Positions 18,248 to 25,735 of a DNA stretch of 29,803 bases are shown here, piece after piece. Position numbers and translations under genes: made by a program. The notes beneath the pieces were generated by a model. That model searched no databases. It had not been told where the DNA came from and was given only the letters and a program-made list of their open reading frames with translations. Origin of the DNA: JAWWPY01 sp964412845 (lineage in GTDB: Bacteria > Actinomycetota > Actinomycetes > Streptosporangiales > Streptosporangiaceae). The number at the start of each line of letters is the position of its first letter. Within the stretch, counting starts at the first letter, position 1. The DNA lies in the NCBI GenBank assembly GCA_964412845.1, contig CAYPQM010000084.1, positions 1 to 29,803 of the forward strand. The letters are read 5' to 3'.

Positions 18248-19162
18248 GTGAAGGTCCACGTACTGCACGAAAATCCGGACTGGTACGCGCCGCTCGCGGC
18301 GGCGTTCGACGCAGCAGGCGTGCCGCACGAGCAGTGGCTGCTGGGTGAGGGCGCGCTCGATCTCGGCGACCGGCCACCCCGGGGCGTGTTCTGGTCCCGG
18401 ATGAGCGCGTCGTCCCACACCAGGGGCCACCCGCATGCCAAGGATCAGGCACGCGCCCTGCTCAGCTGGCTGGATTCGCACGACCGCCGGGTGGTGAACG
18501 GGCGGCACGTTCTCGAGCTGGAAGTCAGCAAGGCAGCCCAGCTGACGGCCTTGCGGCGGGCTGGCTTCGACGTGCCGCGCACCGTCGCCGTAGCCGGAAC
18601 TCAGGAACTGGCCGCTGCGGCGAGGAAGCTGCCGGCGCCGTTCATCGCCAAGCACAACCAGGGCGGCAAGGGCCTCGGCGTCCGGCTGTTCGGAAGCCAC
18701 GACGAGTTCGCCGGGTACGTCTCCTCGCCTGGGTACGCGGCCCCGGTGGATGGCGTCACGCTGCTGCAGGAGTACCTGCGGGCCGCCGAGCCGGTGATCA
18801 CCCGGGTGGAACTGGTCGGCGGCGAGTACGTCTACGCCATCAGCGCCGACACGGCCCGCGGCTTCGAGCTCTGCCCGGCCGATGCCTGCGCGGCGGACCA
18901 AGCCCCGGGCACCGGCCTGTTCACGCTCCGTGCGGCCTTCGACCACCCGATCATCGGCCGCTACGTTGACTTCGCCCATCGGGAGGGGATCGAGATCGCC
19001 GGCTTCGAATTCATCGAGACAGTGGACGGCCGCATGGTTACCTACGACGTGAACACGACAACGAACTACAACGCGGGGATCGAGGCGATCGCGCCGCGGC
19101 CTGCCCTGCCGGCGGTGGCCGGCTTCTTCGGCCGGCTCCTCGCCGAGGGAGGCACCCGATGA
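18248..19162 (+). CDS. ATP-grasp ligase (RimK-like)
   Basis: 304-residue ATP-grasp fold protein. ATP-grasp enzymes activate a carboxylate as acyl phosphate and join it to an amine or thiol. It has an N-terminal preATP-grasp region (VKVHVLHENPDWY), a Lys in PFIAKHNQGGKGLGVRLF that should bind ATP beside a glycine-rich loop, the LLQEYL adenine-contact segment, and EFIETVDGRMVTYDVNTTTNYN with the acidic and Asn residues that hold Mg2+. The GTG start has GGAGG about 10 nt upstream. Its stop overlaps the next ATG by 4 nt, so it is coupled to a flavin monooxygenase. The substrate is unknown. It is not RimK proper, which modifies ribosomal protein S6. Confidence 0.85.
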   Translation: MKVHVLHENPDWYAPLAAAFDAAGVPHEQWLLGEGALDLGDRPPRGVFWSRMSASSHTRGHPHAKDQARALLSWLDSHDRRVVNGRHVLELEVSKAAQLTALRRAGFDVPRTVAVAGTQELAAAARKLPAPFIAKHNQGGKGLGVRLFGSHDEFAGYVSSPGYAAPVDGVTLLQEYLRAAEPVITRVELVGGEYVYAISADTARGFELCPADACAADQAPGTGLFTLRAAFDHPIIGRYVDFAHREGIEIAGFEFIETVDGRMVTYDVNTTTNYNAGIEAIAPRPALPAVAGFFGRLLAEGGTR

Positions 19163-20175
19163 GGTTCGGGTACTGGATGCCCATCTTCGGCGGCTGGCTG
19201 CGCAACGTGCCGGACGAGGGCATGAGCATCGCCTGGCCTTACCTGCGCGAGCTGGCCATCGAGAGCGAGCGGCACGGGTTCGACCTGTCGCTGGTCGCCG
19301 AGCTGAACCTCAACGACATCAAGGGCCACCACGCGCCGTCACTGGACTGCTGGACGCTGGCCCCCGCGCTGGCGGCGGTCACCGAGCGGCTTGAGCTCAT
19401 GCTCGCGGTGCGGCCGAACTACCATTCACCGGCGCTGACCGCCAAGGCGCTGTCCACGCTGGACACGATCGCGCCTGGCCGGCTGTCGCTCAACGTGGTG
19501 TCGTCCTGGTGGAAGGACGAGGCCGCCCAGTACGGGGCGCCGTTCGACGTGCACGACGCCAGGTACGCGCGCACCCAGGAATGGCTTGAGGTGGTCGGCC
19601 GGCTGCTGCGCGAGGACACGGTGACCCATCAGGGCCCGCTCTACCAGCTGGCCGGGGCCGTGCTGGAGCCCAAGCCCGCCCGGCCCCCGGCCATCTACAT
19701 GGGCGGCGAGTCAGCCAAGGCCAAGGAGGTGATCGCGCAGCAGGCCGATGCCTATGTCATGCACGGGGACTCCCCCGAGGTCATCGCGGCCAAGGTCGCC
19801 GACCTGAGCGCCCGGCGGGCGGACACCGGCCGGGCCCCGCTGACCTTCGGCGTGTCCGGCTATGTGATCTGCCGGGACACCCAGGCGGAAGCGCAGGCCG
19901 AGCTGGACCGGATCCTGGATGTGCGCTCCTCTGCCGAGGCCTACGCGTCCTACCAGGACTTCGTCGAAGGGTCGCAGCTTGAGTCACGCGTCTCGGTGGA
20001 GGAGTACAGCGTCTCCAACCGGGGGCTGCGCAGCGGGCTGATCGGCACGCCCGACCAGATCATCGACCGGCTGCGGGCCTACGAGCAGGCGGGCGTGGGA
20101 CTGGTGCTATTGCAGTTCTCCCCGCAGCGCGAGGAAATGGCCCGCTTCGGCCGCGACGTGATCCGCCGCTACTAG
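19159..20175 (+). CDS. LLM-class flavin-dependent oxidoreductase (luciferase-like monooxygenase)
   Basis: 338-residue TIM-barrel enzyme of the bacterial-luciferase family (PF00296), which uses FMNH2 or F420. It shows the opening MRFGYWMPIFGGWLRN, LSLVAELNLND, LSLNVVSSWWKDEA, and DARYARTQEWLEVV typical of the alkanesulfonate/dimethylsulfone monooxygenase branch. It continues through PPAIYMGGES and ends with LIGTPDQIIDRLRAYEQAGVGLVLLQFSP. Related enzymes cleave C-S bonds or oxidise small sulfur or nitrogen compounds using FMNH2 from a separate reductase; no reductase is encoded nearby. The start overlaps the ATP-grasp stop (ATGA), so the two proteins probably act in one pathway. Confidence 0.9.
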   Translation: MRFGYWMPIFGGWLRNVPDEGMSIAWPYLRELAIESERHGFDLSLVAELNLNDIKGHHAPSLDCWTLAPALAAVTERLELMLAVRPNYHSPALTAKALSTLDTIAPGRLSLNVVSSWWKDEAAQYGAPFDVHDARYARTQEWLEVVGRLLREDTVTHQGPLYQLAGAVLEPKPARPPAIYMGGESAKAKEVIAQQADAYVMHGDSPEVIAAKVADLSARRADTGRAPLTFGVSGYVICRDTQAEAQAELDRILDVRSSAEAYASYQDFVEGSQLESRVSVEEYSVSNRGLRSGLIGTPDQIIDRLRAYEQAGVGLVLLQFSPQREEMARFGRDVIRRY

Positions 20176-20187
20176 CCCGTGCCAGCC

Positions 20188-20225
20188 TGCCAGGCGCCCC
20201 CGCCGGGCGTGCGGCGCACCTGGCA
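20188..20225 (+). terminator. Terminator-like hairpin after the LLM gene
   Basis: TGCCAGG (20188-20194) pairs with CCTGGCA (20219-20225). Inside it CGCCC (20195-20199) can pair with GGGCG (20205-20209). It lies 13 nt after the monooxygenase stop, without a U-run. Confidence 0.5.
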
Positions 20226-20255
20226 CCGCGCGCAGACATCCGGGATGATGTCGCG

Positions 20256-20606
20256 ATGTCGATGGTGCGGGCGGTGGAAGCTCATGAGGTGCCCGGCCGG
20301 CCGCCTCTCCGGGTGGCCGCAGGCCAGCGCGTGCAGGCCGGTGAGCGGGACACCACCTGGCCAGCCTTCGTGTTGGTCAGCGCCGAGGACGGGTCGGGAT
20401 GGGTGCCCGGGCGGCACATCGACACCAGCTCCCAGCCGCCCGTGATGCTGGCGTCCTACGACACCACAGAACTCCGGACCAATGTCGGCGAGCTGCTGAC
20501 CGTGCTGGATCACGACGAACTCAGCGGATGGACCTGGGCCGCCAACTCCCTGGGCCAGGAAGGCTGGGTCCCCGATAACACCATCGAGCCGGTCGCAGGG
20601 ACCTGA
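20256..20606 (+). CDS. Small tandem bacterial SH3-domain protein
   Basis: 116 residues with two SH3-like modules. The first ends in GSGWVPGRHI; the second begins with the ALYDY-like ASYDTTELRTNVGE and ends in GQEGWVPDNTIE. The GWVP motif in each repeat is the conserved strand of variant SH3 folds. No signal peptide or membrane segment is visible, so it is probably cytoplasmic; partners and function are unknown. The ATG has only a poor ribosome binding site, and a second ATG two codons later is possible. It stands 80 nt after the LLM gene, behind a hairpin, so it may be expressed separately. Confidence 0.75.
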   Translation: MSMVRAVEAHEVPGRPPLRVAAGQRVQAGERDTTWPAFVLVSAEDGSGWVPGRHIDTSSQPPVMLASYDTTELRTNVGELLTVLDHDELSGWTWAANSLGQEGWVPDNTIEPVAGT

Positions 20607-20780
20607 CGGCCTGACGCACCCGCCCAGTTCCAGGCCGCAGCGCGCGCTCCGGCAGCTGCGACGGGCTGCCTGCCCTGATTCACCCCTCAGGCGTAGCATG
20701 AGCCGTCCAGGCTGGTAGCGGCGGTAATGGCCCGGCCTTGGCACCCAGCCGGGGGGTGCCCGGGGCGCTGCTGGGCCGCG
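20607..20780. other. Intergenic region upstream of the aldehyde dehydrogenase promoter
   Basis: 174 nt after the SH3 gene. No gene seen. It contains GC-rich stretches and a run of Gs (about 20750) just before the promoter. It could hold a regulator site, but nothing specific was recognised. Confidence 0.4.
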
Positions 20781-20809
20781 TTGACACTCGTTACGGCATA
20801 ACCTAGATT
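20781..20809 (+). promoter_or_regulatory. Near-consensus housekeeping (sigma-70/HrdB-type) promoter
   Basis: A perfect -35 TTGACA (20781-20786) and -10 TAGATT (20804-20809) are separated by 17 nt. Transcription would start near 20816, giving a leader of about 53 nt before the GTG start of the aldehyde dehydrogenase, with AAGGAG at 20857-20862. This should drive the aldehyde dehydrogenase-pobA pair. Confidence 0.8.
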
Positions 20810-20868
20810 CAGCGTGTTCGTCCACAGAACTGATGTTCGTATTGCGCACGAGAGCCAAGGAGTACCCG

Positions 20869-22323
20869 GTGACGTTCATCGACGAATCGATCTGGCACGG
20901 GAAGGTCTTCTCGGGCGGCTGGCAGCAGGCCAGCGGCGGAGATGCCGCGGTTATCGAGCCAGCGACGGGCGCCGAGCTCGGCCGGGTGGGCATCGCATCA
21001 CCCGCTGACATCGCTGCGGCATCCGCGGCCGCGGCCGCCGCCCAGCCCGCCTGGGCCGCGACGCCTTACACCGAGCGGGCCGCGCTCCTGCGCCGGGCCG
21101 GTGATATCTGGAAGGCCAACGCCGAGGAGATCGAGGGCTGGAGCATCCGCGAGGGCGGCAAGATCGTCCCCGCGGCCCAGTTCGAGACGCACGTGGCGAC
21201 CGAAGAGGTCTACGAGGCGGCCACGCTCCCCTCGCGTCCCTACGGTGACCTGCTGCCCAGCGAGTCCCCGCACATCAGCTGGGCCGAACGGATACCGGTC
21301 GGCGTCGTCGGCGTGATCGCCCCGTTCAACTTCCCGCAGATCCTGGCGATCCGCTCGGTCGCTCCCGCGCTGGCCCTGGGCAACGCCGTGCTGCTCAAGC
21401 CCGACCCGCGCACGGCCGTCTGCGGCGGGGTGGTCCTGGCCCGGGTCTTCGAGGAAGCCGGCCTGCCCGAGGGCCTGCTGCATGTGCTGCCGGGCGGCGC
21501 TGACGTCGGCGCGGCGCTGGTTACTGATCCCCTGGTCCGGGTCATCTCGTTCACCGGGTCTACCGCGGCCGGCCGCCTGGTCGGCGCCCTGGCCGGCCAG
21601 CACCTCAAGCGTGTCCACCTGGAACTCGGCGGCAACTCGGCGCTGATCGTGCTCGACGACGCGGATCTGGACAAGGCCGCCTCGGCCGGCGCCTGGGGCT
21701 CGTTCCTGCATCAGGGCCAGATCTGCATGACCACCGGCCGCCACCTGGTGCATGAGTCCGTGTACGACGGCTACGTCAGCCGACTGGCGGAAAAGGCCAA
21801 CCACCTGCCCGTCGGGAACCCCACCGGCCAGGTCGCGCTGGGCCCGATCATCGACGAGCGGCAGCGTGACAAGATCCACGACCTGGTGACCAGCAGCGTG
21901 GACGCGGGCGCCCGGCTCGCCGCCGGCGGCACCTACGAAGGGCTCTTCTACCAGCCCACCGTGCTGGCTGACGTCGAGCCGGCCATGCCCGCCTACGCCA
22001 GCGAGGTCTTCGGGCCGGTGGCCCCGGTCGTCCGGTTCTCCACCGTGGACGAGGCCGCGAAGCTGGCCGCGGACACCGAATACGGCCTGTCCCTCGGCAT
22101 CCTGACCGGCGATGTGATGCGCGGTCTCGACCTGGCGCGCCGGATCCCGACCGGCATCGTGCACATCAACGACCAGACCGTGGACGACTCGCCGAACACC
22201 CCGTTCGGCGGCCTTTTCGCGTCGGGGACGGGCGCCCGGTTCGGCGGTACCGCCAACGTCGACGCGTTCACCGATACCCGCTGGGTTACCATCCGGGGCG
22301 AGATCGCACCCTATCCCTTCTAG
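20869..22323 (+). CDS. Aryl-aldehyde dehydrogenase (benzaldehyde dehydrogenase-like, NAD(P)+)
   Basis: Oxidises an aldehyde to its acid; 484 residues. Catalytic Cys286 is in HQGQICMTTGR and general-base Glu252 in LELGGNS, 34 residues apart as in the ALDH family. The NAD-binding segment VISFTGSTAAGR is present. The N-terminal WHGKVFSGGW, the motif FASGTGARFGG and the ending IRGEIAPYPF are typical of benzaldehyde/aryl-aldehyde dehydrogenases such as XylC. I start at GTG 20869 because AAGGAG lies 6 nt before; an ATG at 20833 has no ribosome binding site. The next gene, 16 nt on, encodes 4-hydroxybenzoate hydroxylase, so 4-hydroxybenzaldehyde or a similar aldehyde is a likely substrate (inference). 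Confidence 0.92.
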   Translation: MTFIDESIWHGKVFSGGWQQASGGDAAVIEPATGAELGRVGIASPADIAAASAAAAAAQPAWAATPYTERAALLRRAGDIWKANAEEIEGWSIREGGKIVPAAQFETHVATEEVYEAATLPSRPYGDLLPSESPHISWAERIPVGVVGVIAPFNFPQILAIRSVAPALALGNAVLLKPDPRTAVCGGVVLARVFEEAGLPEGLLHVLPGGADVGAALVTDPLVRVISFTGSTAAGRLVGALAGQHLKRVHLELGGNSALIVLDDADLDKAASAGAWGSFLHQGQICMTTGRHLVHESVYDGYVSRLAEKANHLPVGNPTGQVALGPIIDERQRDKIHDLVTSSVDAGARLAAGGTYEGLFYQPTVLADVEPAMPAYASEVFGPVAPVVRFSTVDEAAKLAADTEYGLSLGILTGDVMRGLDLARRIPTGIVHINDQTVDDSPNTPFGGLFASGTGARFGGTANVDAFTDTRWVTIRGEIAPYPF

Positions 22324-22339
22324 CCCGCACGCAACGGAC

Positions 22340-23548
22340 ATGCGCACCCAGGTAGGCATTGTCGGGGCCGGCCCGGCCGGGCTGCTCCTCTCGCATCTGC
22401 TCGCGCTGCGCGGCATCGACTCGGTGGTCATCGAGGTCCGCAGCCGGGCCTACTGCGAGGCGAGGCAACGGGCCGGGGTGCTCGAGGACGGCAGCGTGGC
22501 CTTGCTGCGCGAGGCCGGGCTGGCCGGCCGGCTGGACCGGCAGGGGCTTGAGCACGGCGGCATCTACCTGCAGTTCGCGGGGCAGCGTCACCATCTCAAC
22601 TTCCGCGACCTGACCGGCGGCCGCACCGTGACCGTCTACGCCCAGACCGAGGTGGTCAAAGACCTGATAGCCGCACGGATTTCGGCCGGCGGCTCCCTCC
22701 ATTTCGAGGTCACCGACACGGAAGTGGACCGCCTCGGCACCGACCAGCCGGTCATCCGTTACACCAGCGCGGACGGCGTCAGGCACGAGGTCATCTGCGA
22801 TGCGATCGCCGGCTGCGACGGCTTCCACGGCATCTGCCGGCCTGCTATCCCCGAAGGCCTGCTGACCACCTGGGAACGCACCTACCCGTATGCCTGGCTC
22901 GGCATCCTGGCCGACGTGCCGCCCTCGACCGATGAGCTGATCTACGCCCACCACCGCCACGGCTTCGCCCTGCACAGCCTGCGCAGCCCGGAGGTAAGCC
23001 GGCTCTACCTGCAGGTCGCCGCGGACGAGGACATCGCGGCGTGGCCGGATGACCGGATCTGGGGTGAGCTGCACGAGCGGTTCACGCTGCCGGGGTGGAG
23101 CCTGAAGGAAGGCCCCATCCTGGAGAAGGCGGTGCTGCCCATGCGCAGCTTCGTCACCGCGCCGATGCAGTTCGGCCGGCTGTTCCTGGCCGGGGACGCC
23201 GCGCACATCGTTCCGCCGACCGGCGCCAAGGGGCTTAACCTGGCCCTCGCCGACGTGGCCGTGATGGCTGGTGCTCTCGACGCGCTGCTGCATGGAGACC
23301 CCGGGCCGGCCGACGCCTACTCCGCCACCTGCCTGGACCGGGTCTGGCGGTCCACGCATTTCTCCTGGTGGATGACCTCCATGCTGCACGCCACACCAGG
23401 GGCGGACGCCATGGAGGCGCAGATCCAGCTAACCCAGCTCCGCTATGTCACCACCTCCCGCGCGGCGGCGACATCGCTCGCCGAGAACTACACCGGGTAC
23501 GCGGTGCCTGGCACCGGCCGACGGACTCCGGCTGATCCGCTGCGGTAA
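22340..23548 (+). CDS. pobA: 4-hydroxybenzoate 3-monooxygenase
   Basis: FAD enzyme that hydroxylates 4-hydroxybenzoate to protocatechuate using NAD(P)H and O2. 402 residues (Pseudomonas enzyme 394). FAD motifs are GAGPAG (9-14), CDGFHG with Asp160, and GDAAHIVPPTGAKGLNLA with Asp286. Substrate-binding residues of the Pseudomonas enzyme are all matched: Tyr202 (Tyr201 there), Ser213 (212), Arg215 (214), Tyr223 (222) and Tyr384 (385). This is therefore a firm assignment. A ribosome binding site is weak (ACGGAC), so translation may depend on coupling with the aldehyde dehydrogenase gene 16 nt upstream. Protocatechuate ring-cleavage genes are not in the window. Confidence 0.95.
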   Translation: MRTQVGIVGAGPAGLLLSHLLALRGIDSVVIEVRSRAYCEARQRAGVLEDGSVALLREAGLAGRLDRQGLEHGGIYLQFAGQRHHLNFRDLTGGRTVTVYAQTEVVKDLIAARISAGGSLHFEVTDTEVDRLGTDQPVIRYTSADGVRHEVICDAIAGCDGFHGICRPAIPEGLLTTWERTYPYAWLGILADVPPSTDELIYAHHRHGFALHSLRSPEVSRLYLQVAADEDIAAWPDDRIWGELHERFTLPGWSLKEGPILEKAVLPMRSFVTAPMQFGRLFLAGDAAHIVPPTGAKGLNLALADVAVMAGALDALLHGDPGPADAYSATCLDRVWRSTHFSWWMTSMLHATPGADAMEAQIQLTQLRYVTTSRAAATSLAENYTGYAVPGTGRRTPADPLR

Positions 23549-23550
23549 CC

Positions 23551-23587
23551 CGGCCGCGGGCCGGCCGCGTTAATCCGGCCACCGGAT
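23551..23587. terminator. Likely bidirectional terminator between pobA and the ABC permease gene
   Basis: Within the 52-nt gap between convergent genes lies ATCCGG (23573-23578), loop CCA, CCGGAT (23582-23587), a perfect 6-bp stem. It is preceded by the self-complementary GC-rich block 23551-23567. No U-run is present. Confidence 0.5.
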
Positions 23588-23600
23588 CAGGCCCACCGCG

Positions 23601-24425
23601 TCAGCTGGCCCGCTTGTAGGCCCGGACAGCCAGCGGCGCGAAGACGATGAAGATCGCGGCCAGCGACGCGATGCTCTTCAACAGGTTCGCCTCGATCGGC
23701 TGGCCGAGCGCCAGCGCGCGCATCGCGTTGATGACGTAGGTGACCGGCTGGTTGTTGGCGAACGCCTGCAGCCAGCCGGGCATCGTCGAGATCGGCACGA
23801 ACGCCGAGCTGAGGAACGTGATCGGGAACAGCCAGATCAGCCCGAACGCCTGCACGGACTCCTCATCCCCGATGGCCAGCCCGGTATAGGCGGCGATGCA
23901 GCAGATCGCCAGCCCGAACATGGTGGCGAGCACGACCATGGCCACGGCCGGGACAACGCCGTTCTGGAACCGGAAGCCGACCGCGTAACCCACCGCGAGG
24001 ACGATCAGGATGGTCACCAGCATCCGGGCGGTATCGGCCAGCAGGCGTCCGGCCAGCACTGCCGAGCGGGCCATCGGCATCGACCGCAGCCGGTCGATCA
24101 CGCCCTTCTGCAGCTCCTGTGCCAGCGCGATGGCCGTGCCGAACGACGCGAACGCAGCAGTCTGCCCGATGATCCCCGGCATCAGGAAGCTGACGTAACC
24201 GCCCCGTACCCCCTGCACCGCGATCGCCCCGCCGAAGACGTAGCGGAACATCAGCACGAACATCACCGGCTGGATCACGGTGAACACGATGTAGGCCGGC
24301 ACTCGCATCCAGACCAGCAGGTTGCGCCGGGTGATGGTGAGCGTGTCGCTCACCGCCCAGCGCGCCCTGATCAGCAGGCCCGGCGGCCCCGGCCGGGCCC
24401 CAGGCTGCGCGGCGATCGCGGTCAT
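23601..24425 (-). CDS. ABC-2 type exporter permease (DrrB-like)
   Basis: 274 residues with six predicted hydrophobic segments, typical of ABC-2 permeases. MRVPAYIVFTVIQPVMFVLMFRYVFGGAI is the first conserved region, GVIDRLRSMPMARSAVLAGRLLAD the cytoplasmic coupling loop, and FLSSAFVPISTMPGWLQAFANNQPVTYVINAMRAL the C-terminal family motif. Its ATG overlaps the ATPase stop (ATGA), so the two form a half-transporter pair. DrrAB-type pairs export drugs or secondary metabolites; the cargo here is unknown. Confidence 0.92.
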   Translation of the reverse strand: MTAIAAQPGARPGPPGLLIRARWAVSDTLTITRRNLLVWMRVPAYIVFTVIQPVMFVLMFRYVFGGAIAVQGVRGGYVSFLMPGIIGQTAAFASFGTAIALAQELQKGVIDRLRSMPMARSAVLAGRLLADTARMLVTILIVLAVGYAVGFRFQNGVVPAVAMVVLATMFGLAICCIAAYTGLAIGDEESVQAFGLIWLFPITFLSSAFVPISTMPGWLQAFANNQPVTYVINAMRALALGQPIEANLLKSIASLAAIFIVFAPLAVRAYKRAS

Positions 24426-25453
24426 GACGCCTCCCTCGAGCTGTCCTGGCTGGCTTTCCGGCGGCCACGGCGGCGTTTGCCCGGTGGTTCCGCGTCCTCG
24501 GCGGCGTGCCCGGTCAGGGCGAGAAACACGTCGTCGAGGGAAGGCCGGCGCAGTGCGAGACCGTGGGTCTCGACGCCCGCCGCGTCCAGGGCCCGTACCG
24601 CCTCGATCAGCGCCTCGGAACCGCGGCCCCCGACACCAACGCTGACCACCCCGGTTCCGGCGTCGAAATGCGGCTCGCCCTCGCCGAGCTTGGCGATCGC
24701 CGTGACGGCGTCGGTGACCCGGCGGCGATCGGGCACGGTGAACTCGACCACGTCGCCGCCGACCCGGCCTTTCAGCTCCTCAGCCGTGCCGGCCGCGATG
24801 ACCAGGCCCTGGTCGATGACCACGATCTCGTCAGCCAGTTCGTCGGCCTCATCGAGGTACTGAGTGGTGAGAAGCAGCGTGGTTCCGCCGGCCACCAGCG
24901 ACCGGATGATGTCCCACATGCCCAGTCTCGACCGCGGGTCCAGGCCGGTAGTCGGCTCGTCGAGGAACAGCACCTGCGGCTTGCCGACCAGGCTCGCGGC
25001 CAGGTCCAGGCGGCGCTGCATGCCGCCGGAGAAGGTCTTGGCCGGCCGGTCGGCGGCATCGAGCAGGTCGAACTGCGCCAGCAGCTCGGTGGCGCGGCTC
25101 CGGGCGTGCGGCCAGCTCAAGTGATAGAGGCGCCCGACGATCTCCAGGTTTTCCCGGCCGGTGAGCTCCTCCTGAATGGCGGCCGACTGCCCGGACAGGC
25201 CGATCGAGCGACGGACCGCGGCGGCCTCCCGCACGACGTCGCGGCCCTCGACCAGGGCCCGCCCCGCGTCCGGCCGCAGCAAGGTCGTCAGGATGCGCAC
25301 GGCGGTCGTCTTCCCCGCGCCGTTCGGGCCCAGCACCCCGAGCACCGTCCCGCGGGGCACCGCCAGGTCGATGCCGCGCAGCGCGTGCACCTCGCCGAAC
25401 GACTTGGTCAAGCCCTCCACGAGAATCGCGGGAGCCGCGCTCATCTCTGTCAC
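24422..25453 (-). CDS. ABC exporter ATP-binding protein (DrrA-like)
   Basis: 343-residue ATPase. Walker A is GPNGAGKTT, the signature FSGGMQRRLDLA, Walker B VLFLDEPTTGLD, and the switch His equivalent lies in LLLTTQYLDEADEL. The C-terminal domain of about 100 residues (VVEFTVPDRRRVTDAV... to LRRPSLDDVFLALTG) is the DrrA C-terminal region seen in drug-export ATPases. A basic tail (GKRRRGRRKASQ) follows. GTG 25453 is chosen because AGGAGG is 5 nt before it; an ATG three codons on is possible. It is coupled to the permease and would energise export. Confidence 0.93.
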   Translation of the reverse strand: MTEMSAAPAILVEGLTKSFGEVHALRGIDLAVPRGTVLGVLGPNGAGKTTAVRILTTLLRPDAGRALVEGRDVVREAAAVRRSIGLSGQSAAIQEELTGRENLEIVGRLYHLSWPHARSRATELLAQFDLLDAADRPAKTFSGGMQRRLDLAASLVGKPQVLFLDEPTTGLDPRSRLGMWDIIRSLVAGGTTLLLTTQYLDEADELADEIVVIDQGLVIAAGTAEELKGRVGGDVVEFTVPDRRRVTDAVTAIAKLGEGEPHFDAGTGVVSVGVGGRGSEALIEAVRALDAAGVETHGLALRRPSLDDVFLALTGHAAEDAEPPGKRRRGRRKASQDSSREAS

Positions 25454-25486
25454 CACATCCTCCTGATCAGGACGACAGCCCATCAA

Positions 25487-25735
25487 CCTCCGCGCCCACG
25501 AACCTACCGGCAGAGCGGCCGGCCCAGCGAACCGATAACCGCTCCGGCGGGCGGCGCACTGGCAGCCGGCACCGCCCCAAAGGTATCCACCAGGTATGAC
25601 AGAACGGCCAGCCGAAACTCATCGCCCACGCTCGGTGGCCAGTATCATCCGGCCGCCCGCGGGCGCGTTAGATCAGCCTGATGGCATCGGCATCGGCAGC
25701 GCCGGGCCTGCGGCGGTCGGGCCGGCTGGTGGTTC
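25487..25735. other. Non-coding gap between the ABC ATPase and MFS genes
   Basis: About 250 nt upstream of the ABC ATPase gene and downstream of the MFS gene, both on the minus strand. It should hold the exporter promoter, but I see no clear promoter, terminator or operator, and no coding frame with recognisable motifs. Confidence 0.4.
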
